Shown here in pieces: positions 30,772 to 39,121 of a stretch of DNA of 64,000 bases. The stretch is from SAR116 cluster bacterium AG-325-I21 (GTDB taxonomy: Bacteria; Pseudomonadota; Alphaproteobacteria; Puniceispirillales; Puniceispirillaceae): positions 1 to 64,000 of the forward strand of contig QBYK01000005.1 in assembly GCA_003282865.1 (NCBI GenBank), read 5' to 3'. How positions within the stretch are numbered: position 1 is the first letter of the stretch; the number at the start of each line of letters is the position of its first letter. The notes below the pieces were generated by a model. It was not told where the DNA came from. It made no database searches and was given only the letters and a program-made list of their open reading frames with translations. Both the position numbers and the translations under genes were made by a program.

Positions 30772-31113
30772 TTATATCGCTTTCAAGAAAAAACTTGTCG
30801 ACACCATGAAGGCCAACGCCACTGCCATCGAGGCCATTGTTTTCTGGTGAGGACTCCAGGGCAAAAATTCTAGAGCCATTAACCGTAGACCACCAAAGAG
30901 ATGCACCGCCAATAAAAATACAAGGCCAAATTCAGCCACCTTCACAATCGTCAAATCGGTAAAACGCAGCAATCCGTCGAGGCGTTCAGGCGCTGTAATA
31001 GCAAGAGACAGCATGTAGAAATGAACCGGCAGGAATAGCGCGAGTCCAAGCCCAGATATTCGGTGCAACAAAAAAGCAACCCATAACGGGTGCGAACGAT
31101 GTGGCCTAATCAC
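30772..31113 (-). CDS. succinate dehydrogenase-like cytochrome b556 subunit (SdhC type)
   Basis: RPHRSHPLWVAFLLHRISGLGLALFLPVHFYML, HLFGGLRLMALEF; GTG start at 31113 overlaps the TGA of the upstream gene (GTGA), so the track start 31227 is over-extended. Confidence 0.85.
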   Translation of the reverse strand: MIRPHRSHPLWVAFLLHRISGLGLALFLPVHFYMLSLAITAPERLDGLLRFTDLTIVKVAEFGLVFLLAVHLFGGLRLMALEFLPWSPHQKTMASMAVALAFMVSTSFFLKAI

Positions 31114-31454
31114 AGCCCGCCTCCTGCCGACGTAACCGCAAAAACCGCGCGGCCCCCAAGCCCCAGCAACCCTGCAAAAACTATCCAGCTTAAGATTGTT
31201 AGGGAGCGGCCTTTTAGCCCCAGCCATTCGAAACTAATCACTCGCAGCCCAATTGCCCCATGCACCGAGACTGCAACGACAAAACTGCCATAAAACAGAA
31301 ACCAAGCAAACGAACCTTGTGTGCGGCTTAGTATCTCATCAACAGTTAAACCCCCCTGCACTGCATAAATCATCACGGCGATGTGCCCAATGACCAGGGG
31401 AACCATAATCAGCGCAGATAGGCGTTGGGCCATATATAGGCGAATATCAAGCAT
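31110..31454 (-). CDS. succinate dehydrogenase-like membrane anchor subunit (SdhD/FrdC type)
   Basis: 114 aa, 3 TMs, LDIRLYMAQRLSALIMVPLVIGHIAVMIYAVQGG; operon position. Confidence 0.78.
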   Translation of the reverse strand: MLDIRLYMAQRLSALIMVPLVIGHIAVMIYAVQGGLTVDEILSRTQGSFAWFLFYGSFVVAVSVHGAIGLRVISFEWLGLKGRSLTILSWIVFAGLLGLGGRAVFAVTSAGGGL

Positions 31455-32207
31455 TTATCGGCTCCAGCGGAACATCGCTTTTGTCGTTTCCCGCTTCAGG
31501 CCAGCAATTGACAAGGTGGGGTTTAGCTCATTCGGACAATATTGCACACAGCCTTGCTGAGAATGGCAATTGTGACACCCCCCATTTGATCCAACAGCAG
31601 CTAGCCGCGCGTCCTGACCAGCATCACGGCTGTCATTAACCAGCGACCAAGCCCGGTTCAGCGCCGCTGGGCCAAAATAATCAGGGTTATTTTCAACCAC
31701 ATCACAAGCAGCATAGCACACCGCACAATTAATACACTCAATCGCCTCGCTTGCAGCAATACGCATCGGATCATCGGGCGTGATTGCGGCCATAGGGTCG
31801 TCACGAGTGGCACTTGGGTGAAATACCGCTTCAGCGGCAACCCACTTCTCAAAGAATGGGTCCATATCGGTTGCAAGATCCTTGATAACTGGCAAATTAC
31901 GGAGCGGCCCAACCTCCAGTCTCTCATCGGTGACAACTTTACTAACATGGGTTCTACAAGTCCATCGCGGCGCCCCGTTTACCATCATCGCACATGATCC
32001 GCACATGCCAACACGGCAAGCAAAACGGTAGGATAAAGTGGGATCAATATGCTGCTGAACATATGCCACAACATCAAGCACAGTCTGATTTTCACGCGCT
32101 GGCACCTCATAATCCTCAAAGCGACCATCATTTTCTTCTTCGCGCCAGATAGACACGGTCATCATCTTTGTATCGCTAGTCAACAAACCAATCCTTTTCA
32201 TCATCAA
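31455..32207 (-). CDS. succinate dehydrogenase/fumarate reductase iron-sulfur subunit
   Basis: CRVGMCGSCAMMVNGAPRWTC (2Fe-2S), CINCAVCYAAC and CHNCHSQQGCVQYCPNELNP clusters. Confidence 0.93.
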   Translation of the reverse strand: MMMKRIGLLTSDTKMMTVSIWREEENDGRFEDYEVPARENQTVLDVVAYVQQHIDPTLSYRFACRVGMCGSCAMMVNGAPRWTCRTHVSKVVTDERLEVGPLRNLPVIKDLATDMDPFFEKWVAAEAVFHPSATRDDPMAAITPDDPMRIAASEAIECINCAVCYAACDVVENNPDYFGPAALNRAWSLVNDSRDAGQDARLAAVGSNGGCHNCHSQQGCVQYCPNELNPTLSIAGLKRETTKAMFRWSR

Positions 32208-32272
32208 AGCTTTTAGAGTCAGAACTATATATTTAATTTTTTCTTTTATATAACAAATAATATTTACTTTTT

Positions 32273-32291
32273 ATGTAAGATAATCTTACAT
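32273..32291. promoter_or_regulatory. perfect 19-bp dyad, candidate LysR operator
   Basis: ATGTAAGAT-A-ATCTTACAT, in the divergent intergenic region between the SDH-like operon and the LysR gene. Confidence 0.6.
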
Positions 32292-32332
32292 TATTTCTGC
32301 TCTACCCGCGCAATAACGAAAGGCTAAAAATT

Positions 32333-33214
32333 TTGTCTATCCGTCAATTACGGACATTACGCGCCATTCAAATGCACGGTTCATTCAGCGCAGCTGCAAA
32401 TGCTTGTCATGTTACGCACGCCGCGGTAAGTCAACAAATGAAGGCGCTGGAGGCAATGTGGGGTGTTGCCCTATTCGATCGCAGCCAACGCAGGCCAGAA
32501 CTTACATCTACCGGCAAAGCAATGGCCGCAAAAGCTGATGAAATTCTGCGTGAATATGATGGTATGGTGGCATCCGTAATGGGTGACAGCGGATTTCAAG
32601 ACAATTTTGTACTTGGCGCGGTCCCCACCACCCTAACCGGGCTTGTGCCTTTGGCGTTATCTTTATTGCGTCAACGCCACGTCGATTTGCATGTGGTGAT
32701 ATATCCCGCTATGTCACACCAATTAATGCAACAGCTTGATCGCGGGGTAATTGATGCAGCAATCATCACCCGGCCCGGCCTATTGCCACAAGGGCTTGCT
32801 TGCTTCGATATTGCCGCTGAGCCGATGCAATTGTTGGCCCCACCCGAAACAAAAAATGATGAACCTTTTAACCTTCTTCGAACCCACCCATTCATTCGGT
32901 TTGACCGAAATGCCATTTTTGGCCAGATGGTCGAGAGCTGGCTTCAGCAGCATAACATTAATGTCAAAGAGTCAATGGAGCTTGAGGGTCTTGAGGCTAT
33001 TTCCAGCATGGTGATGGCCAATCTCGGCGTATCAATTGTACCCAAACGCTGTGTGCAGAGCAAAAGCCCACTTCCACTGAAACGCCTCGCTCTCAGTCCA
33101 GATGCGCCTCCCCGCCAGCTTAGCCTTGCCTATCGGGACGGTAACCCAAAACAAGCTGTTATTCAGGCTGGTGAAAAGGCCCTCTTGGATGCAGTGCGGA
33201 TTGGTGAGTTTTAG
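32333..33214 (+). CDS. LysR family transcriptional regulator
   Basis: N-terminal wHTH IRQLRTLRAIQMHGSFSAAANACHVTHAAVSQQMKALEAMWGVALFDRSQRRPELTSTGKAM; TTG start. Confidence 0.93.
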   Translation: MSIRQLRTLRAIQMHGSFSAAANACHVTHAAVSQQMKALEAMWGVALFDRSQRRPELTSTGKAMAAKADEILREYDGMVASVMGDSGFQDNFVLGAVPTTLTGLVPLALSLLRQRHVDLHVVIYPAMSHQLMQQLDRGVIDAAIITRPGLLPQGLACFDIAAEPMQLLAPPETKNDEPFNLLRTHPFIRFDRNAIFGQMVESWLQQHNINVKESMELEGLEAISSMVMANLGVSIVPKRCVQSKSPLPLKRLALSPDAPPRQLSLAYRDGNPKQAVIQAGEKALLDAVRIGEF

Positions 33215-33254
33215 CCTCACACCAGCCTTACCGAAACAGCGCGCATTATTTTGT

Positions 33255-34406
33255 CTATTTACAAAATTCCTTGCGAATTGCATTGCTGTGTTGGCCAAGA
33301 TCTGGAACTGCACCAAGTCTCGGCATAACCCCATTCACGATCGCCCCCGGAGACAGCAGTTGCACATCTCCCGTTGATGTGCGGACAGCGATAAAACGAT
33401 TCTGCGGATGTTTTGTAAATTCATCCATATCATTTAAACGGCCAAATGCGATTTGCGCAGCCTGCAATTTTTTGACGATTATATCGATTGAGTGTTTTGC
33501 AAACACGTCATTGATAATGGCATCTAATTCAACACGATTCTGCACCCGTTTCACATTACTATCGAAGTTAGGGTCTTGCGGCATATCCGGTTGGTCTAAC
33601 ACTTCAACACATAGTCGCAGCCATTCGCGCTCATTCTGGATCGAAATAAGCAGCATGCGGTTATCACCGCAAATATATGCCCCATAAGGTGCAATGGTGG
33701 GATGATGCAAACCGGGCCTGCGGATTGTGCGACCGCCATATTGATGCTGAAGGTAGGGCACATTCATCCAGTCAGCGAGCGCATGAAACAGTGAGACTTC
33801 AATCAAACGGCCCTGTCCAGTGCGCCCTTTTGCGACCAGCGCTTGCAAGATCGCAGCATGGGCAGTCATACCAGCGGCGATGTCACAAATCGACACACCC
33901 ACTCGGCCCGGCTCTTCGGGCGCACCAGTAATCTGGGCTAAACCCACCTCGGCCTGTACAAGAAAATCATAAGCCTTCATATGGGCAAAGGGGCCAGATG
34001 CGCCATAACCACTTATATCACAGGTAATCAGTGCTGGATTTTCTTTACGCAAGTTTGCCATTGACACTCCAAGCCGCTCTAACGCTCCCGGCATTAAATT
34101 CTGAATAAACACATCCGCCTTAGCGAGCATTTGTTTCAAAATTTTCATTTCATCAGGATTTTTCAAATCAAGCGCAATTGACTCCTTACCTCGATTTAAC
34201 CAAACAAAGTAAGAGCTATAACCCCGCGCATCAGCATCATAACCACGGGCAAAATCACCCTCGGGCCGCTCTACTTTGATAACCCGTGCCCCAGCATCGG
34301 CAAGCCGACTGGCCGCATAAGGAGCGGCAACCGCTTGTTCAAGGCTCACGACAAGCAGCCCGTCCAAATCACGGCTTAAGCCTTCACCCATTTTTATCTC
34401 CCACAT
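33255..34406 (-). CDS. CaiB/BaiF (class III) CoA-transferase
   Basis: GLLVVSLEQAVAAPYAASRLADAGARVIKVERPEGDFARGYD and conserved Asp in HMKAYDFLVQAEVGL. Confidence 0.94.
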   Translation of the reverse strand: MWEIKMGEGLSRDLDGLLVVSLEQAVAAPYAASRLADAGARVIKVERPEGDFARGYDADARGYSSYFVWLNRGKESIALDLKNPDEMKILKQMLAKADVFIQNLMPGALERLGVSMANLRKENPALITCDISGYGASGPFAHMKAYDFLVQAEVGLAQITGAPEEPGRVGVSICDIAAGMTAHAAILQALVAKGRTGQGRLIEVSLFHALADWMNVPYLQHQYGGRTIRRPGLHHPTIAPYGAYICGDNRMLLISIQNEREWLRLCVEVLDQPDMPQDPNFDSNVKRVQNRVELDAIINDVFAKHSIDIIVKKLQAAQIAFGRLNDMDEFTKHPQNRFIAVRTSTGDVQLLSPGAIVNGVMPRLGAVPDLGQHSNAIRKEFCK

Positions 34407-34439
34407 GAAATAAGCATCGGCCCGATATTACCCAACTAC

Positions 34440-35255
34440 TCATGCCAAGGCTTCATAATCTCGGATAACTGCCTCAGCACGCTTTATCACTGGAACATCA
34501 ATCATTGCTCCATCAAGCTGAACGGCTGATCCGTTTGAAGCCACAGCCTCCATTACACGCTTAGCCCATGCATAATCATCATCGCTAGGCCGGAACACTC
34601 CTTTCGCTGGACTAATCTGCCTTGGATGAATCAACAGCTTTCCACCAAAGCCCATATCACGGGCGCGGCGAGCCTCACCTGCGACAATATCTTCATCATC
34701 AAACCGCACGGAAACCCCATCAAGAGGAGGTGCCTTGTTGCCAAGGCGTGATGCAAGGACAACCCTACCCCGCGCATAATGAAGCGCTTCCCAATGCGGC
34801 TCTGCACCAATATCAAGCGAAAAATCAAGATGGCCGAACGCACATTGCAAAACCGATGGATGTGCCATGATATTTTCAACCATGTCTAGACCGAGAGCAC
34901 TTTCAATAATCGGAATAATAGGCATCGTAATGCCAAGCTTTTGAGCCAACACTTCGATATGGCTTGCAGACTCAGCCTTAGGCAGCATGACCATGTCTGG
35001 TGGAGACTTGACCAACACCTCAAGGTCCTTCTCAAACCACATTGAACCAAACCCATTACAACGAACTACGAGGGGAATCTGCAGTGTATCCCGAGATACC
35101 AGTGCTTCATAGGCAGCAGGTTTGTCAGCTTCTGACACCGCATCTTCTAGATCCATGATCACCGCATCTGTGCCGCTGGCCGCCGCCTTTGGTAGCAATT
35201 CGGGTCTATGGCCGGGAACGAATAGCGGAACCGTTAATGGTTTAAACGAATGCAT
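34440..35255 (-). CDS. HpcH/HpaI aldolase / CitE-type acyl-CoA lyase (citramalyl/malyl-CoA lyase candidate)
   Basis: LFVPGHRPELLPKAAASGTDAVIMDLEDAVSEADKPAA, VRCNGFGSMWFEKDL, IIPIIESALG, LLIHPRQI. Confidence 0.92.
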   Translation of the reverse strand: MHSFKPLTVPLFVPGHRPELLPKAAASGTDAVIMDLEDAVSEADKPAAYEALVSRDTLQIPLVVRCNGFGSMWFEKDLEVLVKSPPDMVMLPKAESASHIEVLAQKLGITMPIIPIIESALGLDMVENIMAHPSVLQCAFGHLDFSLDIGAEPHWEALHYARGRVVLASRLGNKAPPLDGVSVRFDDEDIVAGEARRARDMGFGGKLLIHPRQISPAKGVFRPSDDDYAWAKRVMEAVASNGSAVQLDGAMIDVPVIKRAEAVIRDYEALA

Positions 35256-35283
35256 GATTGCGCCTCTCTCGGGAAAATAATGG

Positions 35284-36096
35284 TCACAAAGTTACGGTGG
35301 CTTTCATCGTGACATTTCCATCTGCGCCACGCACGCATGCGACGAGGTTACCATCTTCTTTGTCAGCATCAATCATAATTGGATCACCGCAGACAAGCGG
35401 GCGTACCCCGCGATAAGTCATTTTCTCGGGTAATTTGCCAGCAACAGAGCAGGCAAGGTTCAACATCAATGTAGCCTGTAGAGGGCCATGCACCAGTAAA
35501 CCGCCATGCCCTTCAATATTAGTTGAATAAGGAAAGTCATAATGAATGCGATGGCCGTTAAAAGTCAGCGCCGAGTAGCGGAATAGCATTACCGTATTTG
35601 TGTCGACATACCAGCGATGCGAAGCATGACTGTCAGGAATAGAAGCCAACACCGGCGCAGGTGTCACTTCCTCACGATACACAACATCATGACGCTCACG
35701 TAGTTTTAGCGTTCCATCAACTGAAAATTCATGCGTGATCGCCACAAAACATAGATTCCCACTTTTGCCCGATTTAAAGGTAATGTCATCAATCTGGCTG
35801 TATCTTTTTACATGATCACCAATCTTGAACTCTTCATAAAACTCCAACCAGCCACCAGCCCACATACGGCGCGCATAGGGGATTTCTGGCAGAAAACCTC
35901 CTAGTTTAGGATGGCCATCTGGGCCGAGTGCATCCGGGGCAACTGCACCAGGTGCCAAACACCAATGCATGCCCGGTGGAACATCATTTGACTTAAAGCA
36001 ATGTTCGCCGAGCGTTTGCTTAAAATGATCAACCATGCGCGGTGTGATAAGATCATCACTTGTGACACTGTTTCCAACCCAATCCGAATAATCCAT
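35284..36096 (-). CDS. FAS1-like/MaoC hot-dog hydratase (itaconyl-CoA or mesaconyl-C4-CoA hydratase candidate)
   Basis: 270 aa; GGFLPEIPYARRMWAGGWLEFYEEFKIGD and C-terminal RYSALTFNGHRIHYDFPYSTNIEGHGGLLVHGPLQATL. Confidence 0.87.
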   Translation of the reverse strand: MDYSDWVGNSVTSDDLITPRMVDHFKQTLGEHCFKSNDVPPGMHWCLAPGAVAPDALGPDGHPKLGGFLPEIPYARRMWAGGWLEFYEEFKIGDHVKRYSQIDDITFKSGKSGNLCFVAITHEFSVDGTLKLRERHDVVYREEVTPAPVLASIPDSHASHRWYVDTNTVMLFRYSALTFNGHRIHYDFPYSTNIEGHGGLLVHGPLQATLMLNLACSVAGKLPEKMTYRGVRPLVCGDPIMIDADKEDGNLVACVRGADGNVTMKATVTL

Positions 36097-36122
36097 TTAC
36101 TGTACCTCGTTTATTTGTGGGC

Positions 36123-37484
36123 TTACTTATGGCTCATTTGCAACCGATTGGCCAAGTCACTCGCTGAAACATCCTCGAGACTATCAACTAATGACCAGAG
36201 ATCGGCTGCAGTTTCGCTGCCAACAAGTGCGGTTGCCTTAGCCCGCAAACGATTTGACAGATGTATGGAGTCAATGGGTGTCAAAAGATCAAAATTTTGA
36301 CTGCGCGCGTCTTCATCTGCTGAATATATCGTAACTCTTGAAGCACTATCTGCAATCTTGTCATTCCCAACCACCTTAACTTTATCAGCAAGAGCAATTA
36401 GATCTGCATCATCGCAAAGGCTATCAAGGTAGCTCTCATAGGCCGCGAGATCTATACCACGAAGCACCATAGCCGCCAGAAACACATAACTAAATTTTAT
36501 TTCAAGGCCAGTTGACGGTGTTTTTATATCACAAACATTTTGCCAACGCGGTGCAACTTCAACCTCTATCTTTTCAAAATCATCCGCCAGATCTGTGCTG
36601 TTTGCAAGTAGTAGTAATAAAGCCTCAATCATCGCATGGGTACCATGACAGCAAGCATGAAGTTTGTGACTGACAGAGGAAAACAAAAAGTTATCGAATG
36701 ACCAGCCCGCAATTTGCTTGCTACCATCATGGACACCGTGATGCGCATTCAGAAAACTTTGTGGACCGGCAAAAGCGTCATGGCTGGCAGTAAAGCCAAG
36801 TCTGGCAAGACTTGCAGCCTCAATCCCATTGGCAGCCGCAGCACCAGCATTAAATGGTTTTCCCATTGTGCCAAATTGTGATTTCAAACCTGAAGCACGA
36901 CTGCTAACAAGCCCCAACGCAGTCCTAATAGCGCTGCGGTCCAGCCGGTAAAGACGGGCTGCAGCAATAGTTGCTCCAAAGGCACCCGAGGTTGCTGTTT
37001 GATGAAATCCGGCGTCATAATGATCGCGGCCTAAAACCATACCAATCCGGCAGGTCGCCTCTGCACCAAGCAAAAATGCATCAATAACGTCATCGGCAGA
37101 GCCCTCCATTTCCTCCGCAGCGGCAAGAGCTGCAGGAAAGATGGCAACCGACGGATGACCGATGTAGGCAAAATGCGTATCATCATAATCCAGCGCATGC
37201 GAAATTGTGCCATTGGCAAGGGCGGCGGCACGTGCTGGCAGGCGCGTTGAGCCACCAGTAACAGCAGCAATTTCAACGCCACCTTCTGTTGCAACAAAAT
37301 TTCGGATAATATTCGCCAAGGGTTGATCAGCGCCAGCAAGACTTACCACCATCCAGTCAAATAATGACAATCGTGCCATATTGCGCGCGTCTTTGGGCAC
37401 CTGGCCTAAATCAAGGGTCGCTAAATCGAGAATATGAGGTAATAATGATTCATCCGACATGATAAGTTCCTTGTGTTTAAACAA
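36123..37484 (-). CDS. MmgE/PrpD family protein (paralog 1)
   Basis: LANGTISHALDYDDTHFAYIGHPSVAIFPAALA and GKPFNAGAAAANGIEAASLA. Confidence 0.93.
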   Translation of the reverse strand: MFKHKELIMSDESLLPHILDLATLDLGQVPKDARNMARLSLFDWMVVSLAGADQPLANIIRNFVATEGGVEIAAVTGGSTRLPARAAALANGTISHALDYDDTHFAYIGHPSVAIFPAALAAAEEMEGSADDVIDAFLLGAEATCRIGMVLGRDHYDAGFHQTATSGAFGATIAAARLYRLDRSAIRTALGLVSSRASGLKSQFGTMGKPFNAGAAAANGIEAASLARLGFTASHDAFAGPQSFLNAHHGVHDGSKQIAGWSFDNFLFSSVSHKLHACCHGTHAMIEALLLLLANSTDLADDFEKIEVEVAPRWQNVCDIKTPSTGLEIKFSYVFLAAMVLRGIDLAAYESYLDSLCDDADLIALADKVKVVGNDKIADSASRVTIYSADEDARSQNFDLLTPIDSIHLSNRLRAKATALVGSETAADLWSLVDSLEDVSASDLANRLQMSHK

Positions 37485-37503
37485 GCAATTAATCTTGAAA
37501 TTT

Positions 37504-38058
37504 CTAATTTGGCTGGTCCGGCATTTTCCAAGTCGCCGTTGTCACTGCAGCAAGTTTTTCATCAACTCCCCAAAGTCGACTTTCCATAAAAGATAATGTC
37601 CGGCCCTTTTTAATAAAACGCCCTTCAACAACTGCACGTCCCTTGAGAGCTGGACGCATGTATTGAGTTTTCATCTCGATAGTTATGCCACCAGTTCCGA
37701 CAGTCTTGTGCAACAAATGGCCCATCGAAATATCCATCACCGCAGCCATGATACCGCCATGAAGTGAGCCTTGCGGGTTCATTAGCATTTCGGTAACTTC
37801 GAACGAAACGCGTAGATGGTCCTTATCAGTATTAGCCATATCAACTGGCAAATATTCGAATTTAAGACCTAAAAATTTTGCAAGAAAAAATTTTTCGAAA
37901 ACCTGCTCATACGTTTCGAGAACACTCTCTATGTGATCACGGACAAAGACCGGATCTATCTTGCGTTGATCAAACAATGATTTGGCTCCTATCAAATTAG
38001 TAAGATCAAAAAGAACAATAGAAATAGCCCTTAGGCGCAGCGAAATAAATTTCTTCAC
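37504..38058 (-). CDS. PaaI/YdiI family hot-dog thioesterase
   Basis: MLMNPQGSLHGGIMAAVMDISMGHLLHKTVGTGGITIEMKTQYMRPALKG; 4-nt overlap with TauD gene. Confidence 0.85.
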   Translation of the reverse strand: MKKFISLRLRAISIVLFDLTNLIGAKSLFDQRKIDPVFVRDHIESVLETYEQVFEKFFLAKFLGLKFEYLPVDMANTDKDHLRVSFEVTEMLMNPQGSLHGGIMAAVMDISMGHLLHKTVGTGGITIEMKTQYMRPALKGRAVVEGRFIKKGRTLSFMESRLWGVDEKLAAVTTATWKMPDQPN

Positions 38059-38909
38059 GCCGCAATTGGGCTTTTGCCTTTCAACTGAGTACGGTGCATA
38101 ACACGCCGTGTTGATGGATCAAAAGCATCGCGCCGGTGCATTACCATACGGTTTTGCCACATAACTAGATCGCCCTTTTGCCATTCATTGTGCCAGCTAT
38201 ATTTTGGCCTCGTAGCATGCGCCCACAATTCATCAAGAAGACTGTTACTGTCAGATTCACTCAAACCTATGATGTAAGCATGCGGCCGGCGCCCTAGAAA
38301 CAACGAAACACGGCCAAGTTGGTCCTCGTATACTAGCGGGTGGCGCGCACCTGGTGTTAGTTTTATATCTGTGATTTCTTCATAACCTTTTCGAAGCATG
38401 CCAGCGCTGTTATGAGCCGCATCGTGTATGAGAGTCTTCCCCTCAATTGCTGCTCGCAAGTCAGCAGGCAGTTCCTTATAGGCAGCAACCATGTTGGCAA
38501 AATAGGTGTCACCTTGGCCCGACGGTACCTCAAGCGCATAAAGAATTCCGGCTTCAGGCGGGTTGTCAATATAGGTCATATCAGCGTGCCAAACAGCCTC
38601 GCCATCCCCAAGGTTTCCAATTGGAACACCAGTGTCATCCTTTAAATTCGAAATTACATTAATTTCTGGAAATTCCGGCAGGAAAGTGACACCGTATGGG
38701 TTTGGCCCAGGCGGATCAAGTTCACCAAAACAGCTGCTAAAACGAATCAAATCTGCATCGCTCAGGCGCTGATTTCTAAAACGCAGAACGAGGTTTTCAT
38801 TCCACACTTTGGTGATCGCCTCAATCCTGAAATCATCTAGCGGCTCGCTAAGATTTATATCTTCAATATCGGCGGCGATCATCTCACCAATCGGCAATGT
38901 CCTCATCAA
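38055..38909 (-). CDS. TauD/TfdA family Fe(II)/2-oxoglutarate dioxygenase (paralog 1)
   Basis: HxD motif AVWHADMTYIDNPPEAGILYA and C-terminal VMHRRDAFDPSTRRVMHRTQLKG. Confidence 0.93.
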   Translation of the reverse strand: MMRTLPIGEMIAADIEDINLSEPLDDFRIEAITKVWNENLVLRFRNQRLSDADLIRFSSCFGELDPPGPNPYGVTFLPEFPEINVISNLKDDTGVPIGNLGDGEAVWHADMTYIDNPPEAGILYALEVPSGQGDTYFANMVAAYKELPADLRAAIEGKTLIHDAAHNSAGMLRKGYEEITDIKLTPGARHPLVYEDQLGRVSLFLGRRPHAYIIGLSESDSNSLLDELWAHATRPKYSWHNEWQKGDLVMWQNRMVMHRRDAFDPSTRRVMHRTQLKGKSPIAA

Positions 38910-38997
38910 ACTACCTCACTTTCGATTAAAGCTACATATTTGAAAAATCCGAGCTGAGAATTACACTCCATCAGAGTTTTGTCTACGGCAAATCAAC

Positions 38998-39014
38998 TCT
39001 ATCTTTAAGATAGA
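38998..39014. promoter_or_regulatory. perfect 17-bp dyad in divergent intergenic region
   Basis: TCTATCTT-T-AAGATAGA between tauD-like (-) and enolase-superfamily (+) genes. Confidence 0.45.
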
Positions 39015-39121
39015 AGTCCAGCGGAATACCGAAATTAAGACGCTGTTTCTCTAACTTTTTGCATTGCCAACGTTTAATGCCGAGTGCTAACAGATTCAAT
39101 ATCGTTATTTCCGAGGTTATC

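Noticed and set aside
31114-31227. N-terminal extension of the SdhC-like ORF in the track
   Set aside because: Lies wholly within the upstream anchor gene; the GTGA overlap and family N-terminus support a start at 31113.
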